Origin: Rathayibacter sp. VKM Ac-2759
GTDB lineage: Bacteria > Actinomycetota > Actinomycetes > Actinomycetales > Microbacteriaceae
Assembly (NCBI RefSeq): GCF_009834225.1
Contig: NZ_CP047176.1
Location: 2,294,001 to 2,358,000 of the forward strand
Direction: 5' to 3'
DNA length: 64,000 bases
Of the stretch, positions 49,626 through 58,305 are shown piece after piece; position 1 is the stretch's first letter, and each line of letters starts with the position of its first letter. The notes below the pieces were generated by a model. That model was given only the letters and a program-made list of their open reading frames with translations, did not search any database and had not been told where the DNA came from. The position numbers were made by a program, and so were the translations under genes.

Positions 49626-50676
49626 CGAGGTTCCTCTCACCCTGGGGCTCGTCCGAATCCGTGGTCAGGTGCGGCGCGATGTCCTTCGGATCGAGCGTAC
49701 CGGCGAGCACCTGCGACACCTGCTCGACGATGGGCATGTCGACGCCCCTGGCGCGAGCGAGCTCGAGCACCGGCGCCACCGAGGCGAGCCCCTCCGCCGT
49801 CTGCTGCATCGACTTCACGACGTCGGTGAAGCTGTAGCCCTGGCCGAGCAGCCGCCCCGCGGTGTTGTTGCGCGACAGCGACGAGCTCGAGGTCGCGATC
49901 AGGTCGCCGAGGCCCGCGAGCCCCGACATGGTCTCGGCCTTCGCTCCGTAGGCGACCGCGAAGTCGGTCATCTCGGCGAGGCCGCGCGTCATGATCGACG
50001 CCTTCGTGTTCTCGCCGTAGCCGACTCCGTCCACGATGCCGATGGCGACCGCGATCAGGTTCTTCAGCACCCCGCCGAACTCGGTGCCGATGACATCCGT
50101 GTTCACGAACGAGCGGAAGTAGCGGTTGGTGGCCGCGAGCGCCACCTCCTGGGCCGTGACCAGGCTCTCGGAGGCGATGACCGCGGCGGTCGGCTGCTCC
50201 TTCGCGATCTCGAGGGCGAGGTTGGGCCCGGAGGCGACCGCGATCCGGCTCGGGTCGATCGGCAGGACCTGCGAGATCACCTCGCTCATCCGCAGGCCCG
50301 AGCTCTTCTCGACGCCCTTCATCAGGCTGACGAGGACGGTGCGCTCGGTGAGGAACGGGGTGATCGCCTCGAGGTTGCCGCGGAGGGTCTGCGACGGGAT
50401 CGAGAGGTAGATGTGGTCGGCGCCCTCGAGCGCCTCCTCGATGCGCGGCGTGGCCCGGATGTTGCGCGGCAGGTTGATGCCGGGGAGGTAGTCGCTGTTG
50501 CGCTTGGCCTCCGTGATCTCGCGGGCGAGCTCGGCGCGCCGCGCCCACATCACCACCTCGGATCCGCCGTCGGCGAGGATCTTGGCGAAGGTGGTGCCCC
50601 AGCTGCCGGCGCCCAGCACCGCCACGCGGCGCGGAACCGGGATCGGGCGCTTCTGGCTCCTACTGCTCGGACTCAA
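49522..50676 (-). CDS. gpsA: NAD(P)H-dependent glycerol-3-phosphate dehydrogenase
   Basis: 384 aa from TTG 50676, the only start in frame before the Rossmann motif 'VAVLGAGSWGTTFAKIL'; AAGGGG lies about 13 nt upstream. The catalytic Lys is in 'GTEFGGVLKNLIAVAIGI' and substrate contacts in 'GLGDLIATSSSSLSRNN'. It makes glycerol-3-phosphate for phospholipids, fitting the preceding acyltransferase. The protein runs about 35 residues past the usual end ('RSVRGALKRALDQLRNG'), in a region that also encodes the Ddl N-terminus. Overlap with plsC is 17 nt. Confidence 0.95.
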   Translation of the reverse strand: MSPSSRSQKRPIPVPRRVAVLGAGSWGTTFAKILADGGSEVVMWARRAELAREITEAKRNSDYLPGINLPRNIRATPRIEEALEGADHIYLSIPSQTLRGNLEAITPFLTERTVLVSLMKGVEKSSGLRMSEVISQVLPIDPSRIAVASGPNLALEIAKEQPTAAVIASESLVTAQEVALAATNRYFRSFVNTDVIGTEFGGVLKNLIAVAIGIVDGVGYGENTKASIMTRGLAEMTDFAVAYGAKAETMSGLAGLGDLIATSSSSLSRNNTAGRLLGQGYSFTDVVKSMQQTAEGLASVAPVLELARARGVDMPIVEQVSQVLAGTLDPKDIAPHLTTDSDEPQGERNLDDQQAPRGRSVRGALKRALDQLRNGGGGAAGDRS

Positions 50677-51403
50677 AGCGTCCCGTCCCCTTCTGGTTGT
50701 GCTCGGCCGGATTCCAGCGCTTCTCGGGAGCCGTCTCGCCGCGCAGCTCCTCGAGGAGCGCGGTGATCGCGGCCATCACGACGGCCGAGGCCTCGTTGAG
50801 GGTCGCGGAGTCGAGGCTCCGCCCGCGGAACGCGGACAGGTCGACCGGGTCGCCGACGAGGACGTCGACGCGCTTCCGCCGGAACAGCGTGACCTTCTTG
50901 GAGTAGCGCCCCATCAGCTGCTGGGTGCCCCAGTGCGCGACGGGGACGACCGGCAGGCCGTACTGCAGCGCCATCCGCACCGCGCCGGTCTTGCCGCGCA
51001 TCGGCCAGAGCTCGGGGTCGCGGGTCAGCGTGCCCTCGGGGTAGATCAGCACCGATCCGCCCCGGTCGACCAGCTCCTTCGCCGCCTTGAGCGGCTCGCT
51101 GCCCCGCACCGAGCCCGCGCGCTCGACCGGGATCTGCCCGGAGGCGCGGAGGATCGCTCCGACGACGGGGACCGAGAAGAGCGACGCCTTCGCGAGGAAC
51201 CGCGGCGCGCGACCGGCTCGCCACAGCGTCCAGCCCGTGATGAACGGGTCGATCTCGCTGTAGTGGTTCGGCGCGAACACGAACGCGCCGGTCTTGGGGA
51301 TCTTGTCGATGTCGCGGACCCGGAGATCGACGGAGGCGGTCAGCGTCGGGACCACCGCCGCCGCGAGGAACCAGAAGACGGAGGGACGACTGCGTTCAGA
51401 CAC
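50660..51403 (-). CDS. plsC: 1-acyl-sn-glycerol-3-phosphate acyltransferase
   Basis: 247 aa from GTG 51403 (VSERSRPSVFWF). The HX4D motif is 'FAPNHYSEIDPF' and the acceptor motif is 'LIYPEGTLTRDPELWPM'. One N-terminal hydrophobic stretch anchors it to the membrane. It acylates lysophosphatidate to phosphatidate. Together with the overlapping gpsA this is a compact phospholipid-precursor module, joined by ddl and a GntR regulator. Confidence 0.93.
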   Translation of the reverse strand: MSERSRPSVFWFLAAAVVPTLTASVDLRVRDIDKIPKTGAFVFAPNHYSEIDPFITGWTLWRAGRAPRFLAKASLFSVPVVGAILRASGQIPVERAGSVRGSEPLKAAKELVDRGGSVLIYPEGTLTRDPELWPMRGKTGAVRMALQYGLPVVPVAHWGTQQLMGRYSKKVTLFRRKRVDVLVGDPVDLSAFRGRSLDSATLNEASAVVMAAITALLEELRGETAPEKRWNPAEHNQKGTGRFESEQ

Positions 51404-51471
51404 CCGCCCATCCTCGCATCCCGGGGCGGGCACCCCGGCTGCCCGCGCCCGCGCATCGCGAGACCGGGCGC

Positions 51472-51477
51472 TACCGT
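51472..51477 (+). promoter_or_regulatory. -10 element of the gene at 51484
   Basis: TACCGT with 6 nt to GTG 51484; leaderless promoter candidate. Confidence 0.45.
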
Positions 51478-51483
51478 GGCGGC

Positions 51484-52038
51484 GTGACTCCCCTGCACCT
51501 CGCCCTCGCGACCGCCGCCGGCGCGGCTGCCGACGGCCGTCCTCTCGTCGTGTACGCGGTGGCGGCCGTGCTCATCGTCGCCCTCCTCCTCGTCCTCGTC
51601 GTCTCCCGCCTCATCGCGGCGCCGCGGGCTCTGGTCGAGGCCGGAGAGACCGGAGGCGTCGTGATCGCCGGCGGGGCGGACGTCACGCGCCTGCTCCGCT
51701 TCGGCGACCCGACCCTCCCGACCCCGGATCTCCACCCCTACCTCGTGGTCGATCCGACCGCCGAGGTGCTGATCGTGCGGGTCGCGGGCCGGCGGATCGA
51801 GATCCTCTGGGACGAGATCCGCACGGTGGAGCGGCGGACCGTGGGTCTTCGCGGGCGCAGCGCCGTCGTCGTCTCGGTCTCCCGCGGACGGCGGCCGAGA
51901 TCTGCTGTCCTGCGTCTGGTCGAGGAGCCCGGGATCCTCGGCCTCCGCCCCGCCCCGGAGGCGAGCGTCGACCGCTTCCACCGGCGCCTGCTCGCGCGCA
52001 TCGAGGCCGCCCGGCCCGCTCCGTGGGGCAGCCGCTGA
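51484..52038 (+). CDS. Uncharacterised single-pass membrane protein
   Basis: 184 aa from GTG 51484. One transmembrane helix near residues 22-44 (VVYAVAAVLIVALLLVLVV) is followed by a soluble part with PH-like alternation, 'EVLIVRVAGRRIEILWDEI' then 'TVERRTVGLRGRSAVVVSV'. This suggests a bacterial PH-type (YdbT/DUF304-like) domain, only tentatively. It is divergent from plsC with 80 bp between, has a leaderless-type promoter and ends at a long terminator shared with murA. Confidence 0.65.
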   Translation: MTPLHLALATAAGAAADGRPLVVYAVAAVLIVALLLVLVVSRLIAAPRALVEAGETGGVVIAGGADVTRLLRFGDPTLPTPDLHPYLVVDPTAEVLIVRVAGRRIEILWDEIRTVERRTVGLRGRSAVVVSVSRGRRPRSAVLRLVEEPGILGLRPAPEASVDRFHRRLLARIEAARPAPWGSR

Positions 52039-52066
52039 CCGAGGACCGGACACCGCCGGGAACGAC

Positions 52067-52126
52067 GGAACCCCGGACCGTCGAGACGACCTGCGGGAGC
52101 AGGCGGCCTCGACGGCCCGGGGTTCC
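52067..52126. terminator. Long bidirectional terminator hairpin (GGAACCCCG family)
   Basis: 19-bp arms with one mismatch (52067-52085 and 52108-52126): the left starts GGAACCCCGG and ends GTCGAG, the right starts CTCGACGG and ends GGGGTTCC. It lies between the converging membrane-protein gene and murA, and is nearly the same sequence as the hairpin at 37104-37169. Confidence 0.85.
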
Positions 52127-52138
52127 GGGGAGCGGTGG

Positions 52139-53530
52139 CTACGCGTCGAGCGAGAAGTCGGCTCCGAGCAGCTCGAGCTTGGTGAGGAAGTTCTCGTAGC
52201 CGCGGCTGATGATGCCGACGTTCGAGACGGAGGAGGTGCCCTCGGCCGAGAGCGCCGCGATCAGGTGCGAGAAGCCTCCGCGCAGATCCGGCACGACGAT
52301 GTCGGCGCCGTGCAGCTTCGACGGGCCCGAGATGACCGCCGAGTGCATGAAGTTGCGCTGACCGAAGCGGCAGGCCTGCCCGCCGAGGCACTCGCGGTGG
52401 ATCTGGATGGTCGCACCCATCTCGACGAGGGCGTCGACGAATCCGAAGCGCTGCTCGTAGACCGTCTCGTGCACGATCGAGACGCCCTTGGCCTTGGTCA
52501 GCGCGACGACGAGCGGCTGCTGCCAGTCGGTCATGAAGCCGGGGTGCACGTCGGTCTCGATGATGACCGGCTTCAGCTCGCCACCGGGGTGGTAGAAGCG
52601 GATGCCGTCCTCGGCGATCTCGAACGCGCCGCCGACCTTGCGGAAGACGTTGAGGAAGGTCGTCATCTCCTGCTGGCGGGCACCGCCGACGAAGATGTCG
52701 CCGTCGGTCGCGAGCGCCGCGGCGGCCCAGGAGGCGGCCTCGTTGCGGTCGAAGAGCGCGCGGTGGGTGTAGCCCGTGAGGCGGTCGACACCCTCGATGC
52801 GGATCACGCGGTCGGTGTCGACCGAGATGATGGCGCCCATCTTCTGCAGGATGTTGATGAGATCCATGATCTCGGGCTCGATGGCCGCACCCGAGAGCTC
52901 GGTGATGCCGGAGGCGCGCACCGCGGTCAGCAGGACCTGCTCGGTCGCTCCGACACTCGGGTACGGGAGCGAGACCTTGGCGCCGTGCAGGCCCTCGGGG
53001 GCCGACATGCGGATGCCCGAGGGCAGCTTCTCGACGATGGCGCCGAAGTTGCGGAGCACCTCGAGGTGGTAGTCGATCGGGCGGTCGCCGATGCGGCAGC
53101 CGCCGAGGTCGGGGATGAACGCCTCGCCCAGACGGTGCAGGAGGGGTCCGCAGAACAGGATCGGGATGCGGCTCGAGCCGGCGTGCGCGTCGATGTCGGC
53201 CATGTGCGCCGACTCGACGTTCGAGGGGTCGAGGATCAGCTCGCCGACCTCGGGGCCCTGCTTCACCTTGACGCCGTGGACCTCGAGCAGGCCCTTCACG
53301 ACGCGGACGTCGCTGATGTCCGGCACGTCGCGCAGGGTCGACGCGGTCTCGCCGAGCAGAGCCGCGACCATGGCCTTGGTGACCAGGTTCTTCGCGCCCT
53401 TGAGCTCGATCCGGCCCTTGAGCGGGCGACCGCCGTTGATGGTGATCCGCTCGGTCGTCATCCCCACTCGGGCTCCCGCCGCCTTGGCATCCTGAAGCGC
53501 CGTCCTGGCGTCCTGAAGAAGTGTGTTCAC
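52139..53530 (-). CDS. murA: UDP-N-acetylglucosamine 1-carboxyvinyltransferase
   Basis: 463 aa from GTG 53530, 1 bp after the leuD stop; ATG 53461 is a possible later start. 'KGAKNLVTKAMVAALL' is the UDP-GlcNAc-binding N-terminal motif. The catalytic loop 'PDLGGCRIGDRPID' keeps Cys145 at the position of E. coli Cys115, so unlike mycobacterial MurA (Asp) it should be fosfomycin-sensitive at the target. It transfers enolpyruvate to UDP-GlcNAc, the first committed peptidoglycan step. It is placed behind leuCD in one apparent transcript. Confidence 0.95.
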   Translation of the reverse strand: MNTLLQDARTALQDAKAAGARVGMTTERITINGGRPLKGRIELKGAKNLVTKAMVAALLGETASTLRDVPDISDVRVVKGLLEVHGVKVKQGPEVGELILDPSNVESAHMADIDAHAGSSRIPILFCGPLLHRLGEAFIPDLGGCRIGDRPIDYHLEVLRNFGAIVEKLPSGIRMSAPEGLHGAKVSLPYPSVGATEQVLLTAVRASGITELSGAAIEPEIMDLINILQKMGAIISVDTDRVIRIEGVDRLTGYTHRALFDRNEAASWAAAALATDGDIFVGGARQQEMTTFLNVFRKVGGAFEIAEDGIRFYHPGGELKPVIIETDVHPGFMTDWQQPLVVALTKAKGVSIVHETVYEQRFGFVDALVEMGATIQIHRECLGGQACRFGQRNFMHSAVISGPSKLHGADIVVPDLRGGFSHLIAALSAEGTSSVSNVGIISRGYENFLTKLELLGADFSLDA

Positions 53531-53531
53531 G

Positions 53532-54128
53532 CTATTTCACCGGCAATGTCTTGGGCCGCCAGCTCTCGCGACGGGTCTCGAATTCGGAAATGAGCGCTTC
53601 GTCGCGCAGGGTCAGTCCGATGTCGTCCAGCCCCTCGATCAGGCGCCATCGAGTGTAGTCGTCGATCTCGAAGGGGAAGGTCTCGCCACCGGCGGTGACC
53701 GTACGGGCAACCAGATCGACGGTCAGTTCTATTCCCGGCCGCGACTCGATGATCGCCCAGATGCGCTCGATGTCGTCCTCGGCGACCGCGGCGGCGAGCA
53801 GGCCCTGCTTGCCGGAGTTGCCGCGGAAGATGTCGCCGAAGCGCGAGGAGAGCACGACGCGGAAGCCGAAGTCGCGCAGCGCCCAGACGGCGTGCTCGCG
53901 GCTGGATCCCGTGCCGAAGTCGGGCCCGGCGACGAGGATCTGCGCGCCCAGGTACGGCCCCTGGTTGAGGACGAAGTCCTCCTCCTGGCGCCAACCGTGG
54001 AACAGCGCGTCCTCGAAACCCGTCTTGGTGACGCGCTTGAGGAACACCGCGGGGATGATCTGGTCGGTGTCGACGTTGCTGCGCTTCAGCGGCGCGGCGA
54101 TGGCCGTGACGGTCTCGAACTTCTCCAT
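53532..54128 (-). CDS. leuD: 3-isopropylmalate dehydratase small subunit
   Basis: 198 aa, standard. Swivelling-domain motifs are '[16 protein letters not shown]', '[17 protein letters not shown]' and '[15 protein letters not shown]'. With LeuC it isomerises 2-isopropylmalate to 3-isopropylmalate in leucine synthesis. It starts 2 bp after the leuC stop, so translation is coupled. The leuCD unit is preceded by a leucine-rich leader peptide. Confidence 0.97.
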   Translation of the reverse strand: MEKFETVTAIAAPLKRSNVDTDQIIPAVFLKRVTKTGFEDALFHGWRQEEDFVLNQGPYLGAQILVAGPDFGTGSSREHAVWALRDFGFRVVLSSRFGDIFRGNSGKQGLLAAAVAEDDIERIWAIIESRPGIELTVDLVARTVTAGGETFPFEIDDYTRWRLIEGLDDIGLTLRDEALISEFETRRESWRPKTLPVK

Positions 54129-54130
54129 GA

Positions 54131-55594
54131 TCAGGCCTCCACCAGTTCGCGAGCGGGCTCCAGATCGGACGGGCTGGAGAGGGTGCCGCGCACGGCGGTC
54201 GCCGCGGCGACCAGCGGCGAGACGAGGTGGGTGCGACCGCCCTTGCCCTGGCGGCCCTCGAAGTTGCGGTTCGACGTCGAGGCGCAGCGCTCACCCGGCG
54301 CGAGCTGGTCGGGGTTCATCCCGAGGCACATCGAGCAGCCGGCGAAGCGCCACTCGGCCCCGAAGTCGGTGAAGACCTTGTCGAGGCCCTCGGCCTCGGC
54401 CTCGATGCGCACGCGGGCGGAGCCGGGGACCACCATCACGCGGACGCCGGGCGCCTTGGTGCGTCCCGCGATCACGGAGGCGAAGGCCCGGAGGTCCTCG
54501 ATGCGCGAGTTGGTGCAGGAGCCCATGAAGACCGCGTCGACCGGGATCTCCTTCATCGGAGTGCCCGCCTCGAGGTCCATGTACTCGAGGGCGCGCCGGG
54601 CGTTGGAGCGCTCGTTCGGGTCGTCGATCGACTCGGGGTCCGGGACGGCCTGCGAGAGCGAGACGCCCTGACCGGGGTTGGTGCCCCAGGTGACGAACGG
54701 CTCGAGCGTGTCGGCGTCGAGCACGACCTCGGCGTCGTAGACGGCGCCCTCGTCGGTGGGCAGCGTGCGCCAGTACGCGACGGCGTCGTCCCAGTCCTGG
54801 CCGGAGGGGGCGTGCGGACGGCCCTCGAGGTAGGCGAAGGTCGTCTCGTCGGGGGCGACCATTCCCGCGCGGGCGCCGGCCTCGATCGACATGTTGCAGA
54901 TCGTCATGCGGCCCTCCATCGAGAGCGCGCGGATCGCGGAGCCGCGGTACTCGAGGACGTAGCCCTGCCCGCCTCCGGTGCCGATCTTCGCGATGACGGC
55001 CAGGATGATGTCCTTCGCCGTCACTCCCGGCTTGAGCGTGCCGTCGACGGTGATCGCCATCGTCTTGAACTGCTTCAGCGGCAGGGTCTGGGTCGCCATC
55101 ACGTGCTCGACCTCGCTGGTGCCGATGCCGAAGGCCATCGCGCCGAACGCGCCGTGCGTCGAGGTGTGCGAGTCGCCGCAGACGACGGTGATGCCCGGCA
55201 TCGTCAGGCCGAGCTGCGGCCCGACGACGTGCACGATGCCCTGCTCGACGTCGCCCAGCGAGTGCAGGCGCACGCCGAACTCGGCGCAGTTGCGGCGCAG
55301 TGTCTCGATCTGGGTGCGGCTGGTCAGGTCGGCGATCGGACGGTCGATGCCGACCGTCGGGGTGTTGTGGTCCTCCGTGGCGATCGTGAGATCGGGGCGG
55401 CGGACGGGGCGGCCGGCGAGCCGGAGGCCGTCGAACGCCTGCGGGCTGGTCACCTCGTGCACGAGGTGCAGGTCGATGTAGATCAGGTCGGGGGTGCCGT
55501 CCTTGCCCTTCGAGACGAGGTGGTCGTCCCAGACCTTCTCGGCCAGGGTCCGCGGTCGGGCGGGCACGGCGTCGTGGATCGTACTGTCGTTCAT
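54131..55594 (-). CDS. leuC: 3-isopropylmalate dehydratase large subunit
   Basis: 487 aa from ATG 55594 with GAGGAAGAGA upstream. The aconitase-family [4Fe-4S] ligands are in '[13 protein letters not shown]' and '[14 protein letters not shown]'; '[20 protein letters not shown]' is the substrate loop. It catalyses the second step of leucine synthesis with LeuD. A 16-residue Leu-rich open frame and an 11-bp hairpin lie in its 5' region, suggesting control by leucyl-tRNA supply. Confidence 0.97.
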   Translation of the reverse strand: MNDSTIHDAVPARPRTLAEKVWDDHLVSKGKDGTPDLIYIDLHLVHEVTSPQAFDGLRLAGRPVRRPDLTIATEDHNTPTVGIDRPIADLTSRTQIETLRRNCAEFGVRLHSLGDVEQGIVHVVGPQLGLTMPGITVVCGDSHTSTHGAFGAMAFGIGTSEVEHVMATQTLPLKQFKTMAITVDGTLKPGVTAKDIILAVIAKIGTGGGQGYVLEYRGSAIRALSMEGRMTICNMSIEAGARAGMVAPDETTFAYLEGRPHAPSGQDWDDAVAYWRTLPTDEGAVYDAEVVLDADTLEPFVTWGTNPGQGVSLSQAVPDPESIDDPNERSNARRALEYMDLEAGTPMKEIPVDAVFMGSCTNSRIEDLRAFASVIAGRTKAPGVRVMVVPGSARVRIEAEAEGLDKVFTDFGAEWRFAGCSMCLGMNPDQLAPGERCASTSNRNFEGRQGKGGRTHLVSPLVAAATAVRGTLSSPSDLEPARELVEA

Positions 55595-55642
55595 GTCGGT
55601 GGATTCTCTTCCTCGGGAAGGATGGTCAGCCCACGAGAGACA

Positions 55643-55683
55643 CCGCGACGAGAGAGGCCTGTCAGATCGAGGTCTCGTCGCGG
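55643..55683 (-). promoter_or_regulatory. Leader hairpin of the leuCD attenuator
   Basis: On the coding strand CCGCGACGAGA (55683-55673) pairs perfectly with TCTCGTCGCGG (55653-55643) around a 19-nt loop. The left arm starts one base into the codon following the four Leu codons of the leader peptide and runs to its end region; the right arm lies between the leader stop and leuC. Ribosome position would decide whether the hairpin forms. Confidence 0.6.
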
Positions 55684-55712
55684 CGGAGAAGGAGGAGCCG
55701 GCCGAACAGCAT
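55662..55712 (-). CDS. leuL: Leucine-rich leader peptide of the leuCD operon
   Basis: ATG 55712 opens a 16-codon frame reading [16 protein letters not shown], ending 67 bp before leuC. Five of 16 residues are Leu, four consecutive, as expected of a ribosome-mediated attenuator sensing leucyl-tRNA. A TATCCT box lies exactly 6 nt upstream of the ATG, so the peptide would be translated from a leaderless mRNA. Short Leu-rich leaders before leu genes are known in other actinobacteria, mostly at leuA. No separate terminator with a U-run is evident, so control of leuC translation or Rho access is equally possible. Confidence 0.65.
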   Translation of the reverse strand: MLFGRLLLLRRDETSI

Positions 55713-55718
55713 TCCCCG

Positions 55719-55724
55719 AGGATA
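55719..55724 (-). promoter_or_regulatory. -10 element of leuL-leuC-leuD
   Basis: TATCCT with 6 nt to the leader ATG at 55712; the transcript would begin at or next to that A. Confidence 0.55.
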
Positions 55725-55783
55725 GCACCGCGCACGAGCGCGGCCCGGGGTCGCGCGACCGCCTGTCGCGAGCGCCGTCGGCG

Positions 55784-56350
55784 TCAGGGAGTGGCGAGCA
55801 TGGCGATCAGCACCGCCGGCACCACGAGCAGCGCGGCCGCTCCGACGACCACGCCGCCGACGACGAAGACCGCGGCGGCCGCGGCTCCGAGCATGCCGAC
55901 GATCCCGCCGCGCCGGGCGACCGGCAGAGCCTCGTGCTCGAACCACTCGCCGTCGAGCGGGTCGGGAGCCTCGGCCTGGTACCGGGCCGCCTCCTCGAGG
56001 CGCTGCGGGAGATCGGCGAGCATCCGCGCGGCGTGGGGCGACTCCGACGCGAGCTCGAGGGGCTCCACCAGCGCGCGCTCGGCCAGCTCGAAGGGGTCCT
56101 CGTCGGTGCTGACCAGCGCCCGCTCGAACGCGTTGAGCTCCTCCGGTGCCGCACCGCTCTCGATGAGGTAGCCCCACCGCCCCGCCTCGATCAGATCGCC
56201 GGAGCGGCGGTAGAGCTCGGAGAGGAGGATCCGCGGGTCGAGCCAGGTGGGATCGGCGGCGACGCAGCGCTCGAGCAGCGAGACGGCTCCACGGACGTCG
56301 CCCTCTGCGAAGCGCACCTTCGCGCGATCGAGGGCTTCGGCGGTGTCCAT
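55784..56350 (-). CDS. TPR-like protein with C-terminal membrane segments (DUF6584-like)
   Basis: 188 aa from ATG 56350 (MDTAEALDRAKVRFAEGDVR), with CATACT 6 nt upstream. The first 100 residues are helical and repeat-like ('RAKVRFAEGDVRGAVSLLER', 'ILLSELYRRSGDLIEAGRWG'), resembling TPR-type DUF6584 proteins of actinobacteria. Two close hydrophobic segments end the protein ('MLGAAAAAVFVVGGVVVGAA', 'LLVVPAVLIAMLA'). Function unknown; the domain name is tentative. It is a separate transcript from the PP2C gene 96 bp upstream. Confidence 0.7.
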   Translation of the reverse strand: MDTAEALDRAKVRFAEGDVRGAVSLLERCVAADPTWLDPRILLSELYRRSGDLIEAGRWGYLIESGAAPEELNAFERALVSTDEDPFELAERALVEPLELASESPHAARMLADLPQRLEEAARYQAEAPDPLDGEWFEHEALPVARRGGIVGMLGAAAAAVFVVGGVVVGAAALLVVPAVLIAMLATP

Positions 56351-56446
56351 CCCTTCAGTATGCCTTTCGACAGCCGGGCTCTGCAGTCGAGGACACACGA
56401 TGATGCGACCTGTTCGGGGGGCACGACACGATCGGGACGAGCGTCG

Positions 56447-57223
56447 TCAGCCCCTCGGGTCGAGGACCGCGTCGACCACGACGACGGTCACGTTGTCGCG
56501 CCCGCCGGCGGCGATCGCCTCGCGGACCAGGGACTGCGCGAGATCGACGGGGGCTATCCCGCCCGCATCGCGCCGCTCGAAGAGGTCGGCGATCCGCTCG
56601 TCCGAGAGCTCCTTGGTCAGCCCGTCCGAGCAGAGGAGGTAGCTCGCGCGCGGCACGATCGGCAGGGTCCACACGTCGGTCTCCACCTCGTCGTCCGCGC
56701 CGAGTGCCCGCGTGACGATGTTGCGGTCCGGATGCGACTCGGCGAGCTCGCGGCTGAGCAGTCCCGCCGCGACCAGCTCCTGCACGGCGGAGTGGTCGAC
56801 CGTCAGCTGCTGCATCCCGGTGCCGTCCCAGCGGTAGACCCGCGAGTCGCCCACGTTGAACAGCGCCCAGCGGGCCGGGCCCGTCTCCTCCGGACGCACG
56901 AGGGTCAGCCCCGTGAGGGTCGTGCCGCACAGAGCGCCGCCCACGTCGAGACCGCGGACCGCGGTGTTCGCGGCCTCGACGAGGTCGAACACGGCATCGA
57001 TCGGCCCGATCGCCGCCGGAGCGTTCGCGCGCAGGGTGTCGACCGCCGTCGAGCTGGCCAGATCGCCCCGAGCGTGACCGCCCATGCCGTCGGCGACCGC
57101 CAGGAGGATGTCGTCGGCGAGGAGGGCGTCCTCGTTGACCCGGCGCACGGTCCCGACATCGGTGCTGCTGGTCACCGACAGCCGCAGCACTCCCTGCGGG
57201 AGCTCGACGCTCGTCGCGCTCAT
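56447..57223 (-). CDS. PP2C-family Ser/Thr protein phosphatase
   Basis: 258 aa from ATG 57223 with GGAGAAG upstream. Metal-binding Asp motifs are 'VNEDALLADDILLAVADGMG' with 'GGHARGD', 'FNVGDSRVYRWDG', 'CSDGLTKELSDE' and 'GGRDNVTVVVVDA'. It is a soluble, single-domain phosphatase of the PstP/Stp1 type, though without the PstP transmembrane tail. It lies 7 bp after terC, so the two should be cotranscribed. Its activity needs Mn or Mg, which is notable beside a Mn-riboswitch-controlled gene. Confidence 0.92.
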   Translation of the reverse strand: MSATSVELPQGVLRLSVTSSTDVGTVRRVNEDALLADDILLAVADGMGGHARGDLASSTAVDTLRANAPAAIGPIDAVFDLVEAANTAVRGLDVGGALCGTTLTGLTLVRPEETGPARWALFNVGDSRVYRWDGTGMQQLTVDHSAVQELVAAGLLSRELAESHPDRNIVTRALGADDEVETDVWTLPIVPRASYLLCSDGLTKELSDERIADLFERRDAGGIAPVDLAQSLVREAIAAGGRDNVTVVVVDAVLDPRG

Positions 57224-57230
57224 CGTGCGG

Positions 57231-58277
57231 TCACTTCTCCTCGGCGCCCGACCGGGGCGCATCGGAGTCGGAGACGACCTCCGGGTGCCCGTCGTGCAGC
57301 TCGATGTGGCTGTGCTCGCGCCGCATCTTGAGCAGGCTCGCCGCCGTCGCCACCGTCATGCTGACCACGATCACGGCGAGGGACGTCCACGTGTCGATGT
57401 CCCAGACCGGGACGGGCTCGCCGCCGTTGAGGAACGGCAGGTCGTTCTCGTGCAGGGCGTGCAGCACGAGCTTCACGCCGATGAAGGCGAGGATGAACGC
57501 GATGCCGTACTTGAGGTACTCGAGCTTGTCGATGAGACCGCCCAGGAGGAAGTAGAGCTGGCGCAGCCCCATCAGCGCGAAGATGTTCGCGGTGAAGACG
57601 ATGAAGGGGCTCTCGGTGATGCCGAAGATCGCCGGGATCGAGTCGAGCGCGAAGAGCAGGTCGGTCGAGCCGATCGCCAGGAACACGATCAGCATCGGCG
57701 TGAAGTAGCGCGTGCCGTCGATCGTCGTGCGGATCTTCGAGCCGTCGAAGCTGTCCGAGATCTTCACCCGGCGGCGGAGGAGGCGGATCAGCAGGTTGTC
57801 GGTGCCCTCGCTCTCGTCCTCCTTGCCGAACGCCTGGTTGTAGGCCGTGTAGACGAGGAACGCGCCGAAGAGGTAGAAGATCCAGCTGAAGCTCTCGATG
57901 AGCTGGGCTCCGAGCAGGATGAAGACGCCCCGGAAGACCAGCGCGATGATGATGCCCACCATCAGCACTTCCTGCTGGTACTTCGGAGGGACCGCGAAGC
58001 GCCCCATGATGATGACGAAGACGAACAGGTTGTCGATCGACAGGCTGTACTCGGTCAGCCATCCGGCGAGGAACTGCCCCGCCGTCTCGCCGTCGCCCAG
58101 CACCAGCATCGCCAGCGCGAACAGCAGCGCGAGGCTCACGTAGAAGCCGACCCAGAGTCCCGACTCCTTCAGGCTCGGGACGTGCGGGCGCTTGTAGACC
58201 AGCAGCAGGTCGGCCGCGAGGATCAGGCTCAGGACGACGAAGGAGCCGACCACGAACCAGACGGGCAGATCGATCAT
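57231..58277 (-). CDS. terC: TerC/Alx-family membrane protein, probable manganese exporter
   Basis: 348 aa. It has about nine transmembrane helices, with family motifs 'TEYSLSIDNLFVFVIIMG' and 'LAIGSTDLLFALDSIPAIFG' carrying the acidic metal-binding residues. The C-terminal tail is cytoplasmic and acidic. TerC/Alx/YkoY proteins export Mn or metalate secreted enzymes. The yybP-ykoY Mn riboswitch directly upstream strongly supports a manganese role rather than tellurite resistance. ATG 58277; AAAGG lies about 10 nt upstream. Confidence 0.93.
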   Translation of the reverse strand: MIDLPVWFVVGSFVVLSLILAADLLLVYKRPHVPSLKESGLWVGFYVSLALLFALAMLVLGDGETAGQFLAGWLTEYSLSIDNLFVFVIIMGRFAVPPKYQQEVLMVGIIIALVFRGVFILLGAQLIESFSWIFYLFGAFLVYTAYNQAFGKEDESEGTDNLLIRLLRRRVKISDSFDGSKIRTTIDGTRYFTPMLIVFLAIGSTDLLFALDSIPAIFGITESPFIVFTANIFALMGLRQLYFLLGGLIDKLEYLKYGIAFILAFIGVKLVLHALHENDLPFLNGGEPVPVWDIDTWTSLAVIVVSMTVATAASLLKMRREHSHIELHDGHPEVVSDSDAPRSGAEEK

Positions 58278-58305
58278 GGGGAGGGCCTTTCGGGGTGGGT
58301 GGGGG

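Noticed and set aside
57231..58277. Tellurite-resistance function for the TerC protein.
   Set aside because: No other ter genes are nearby, and the Mn-type riboswitch upstream points to manganese handling.
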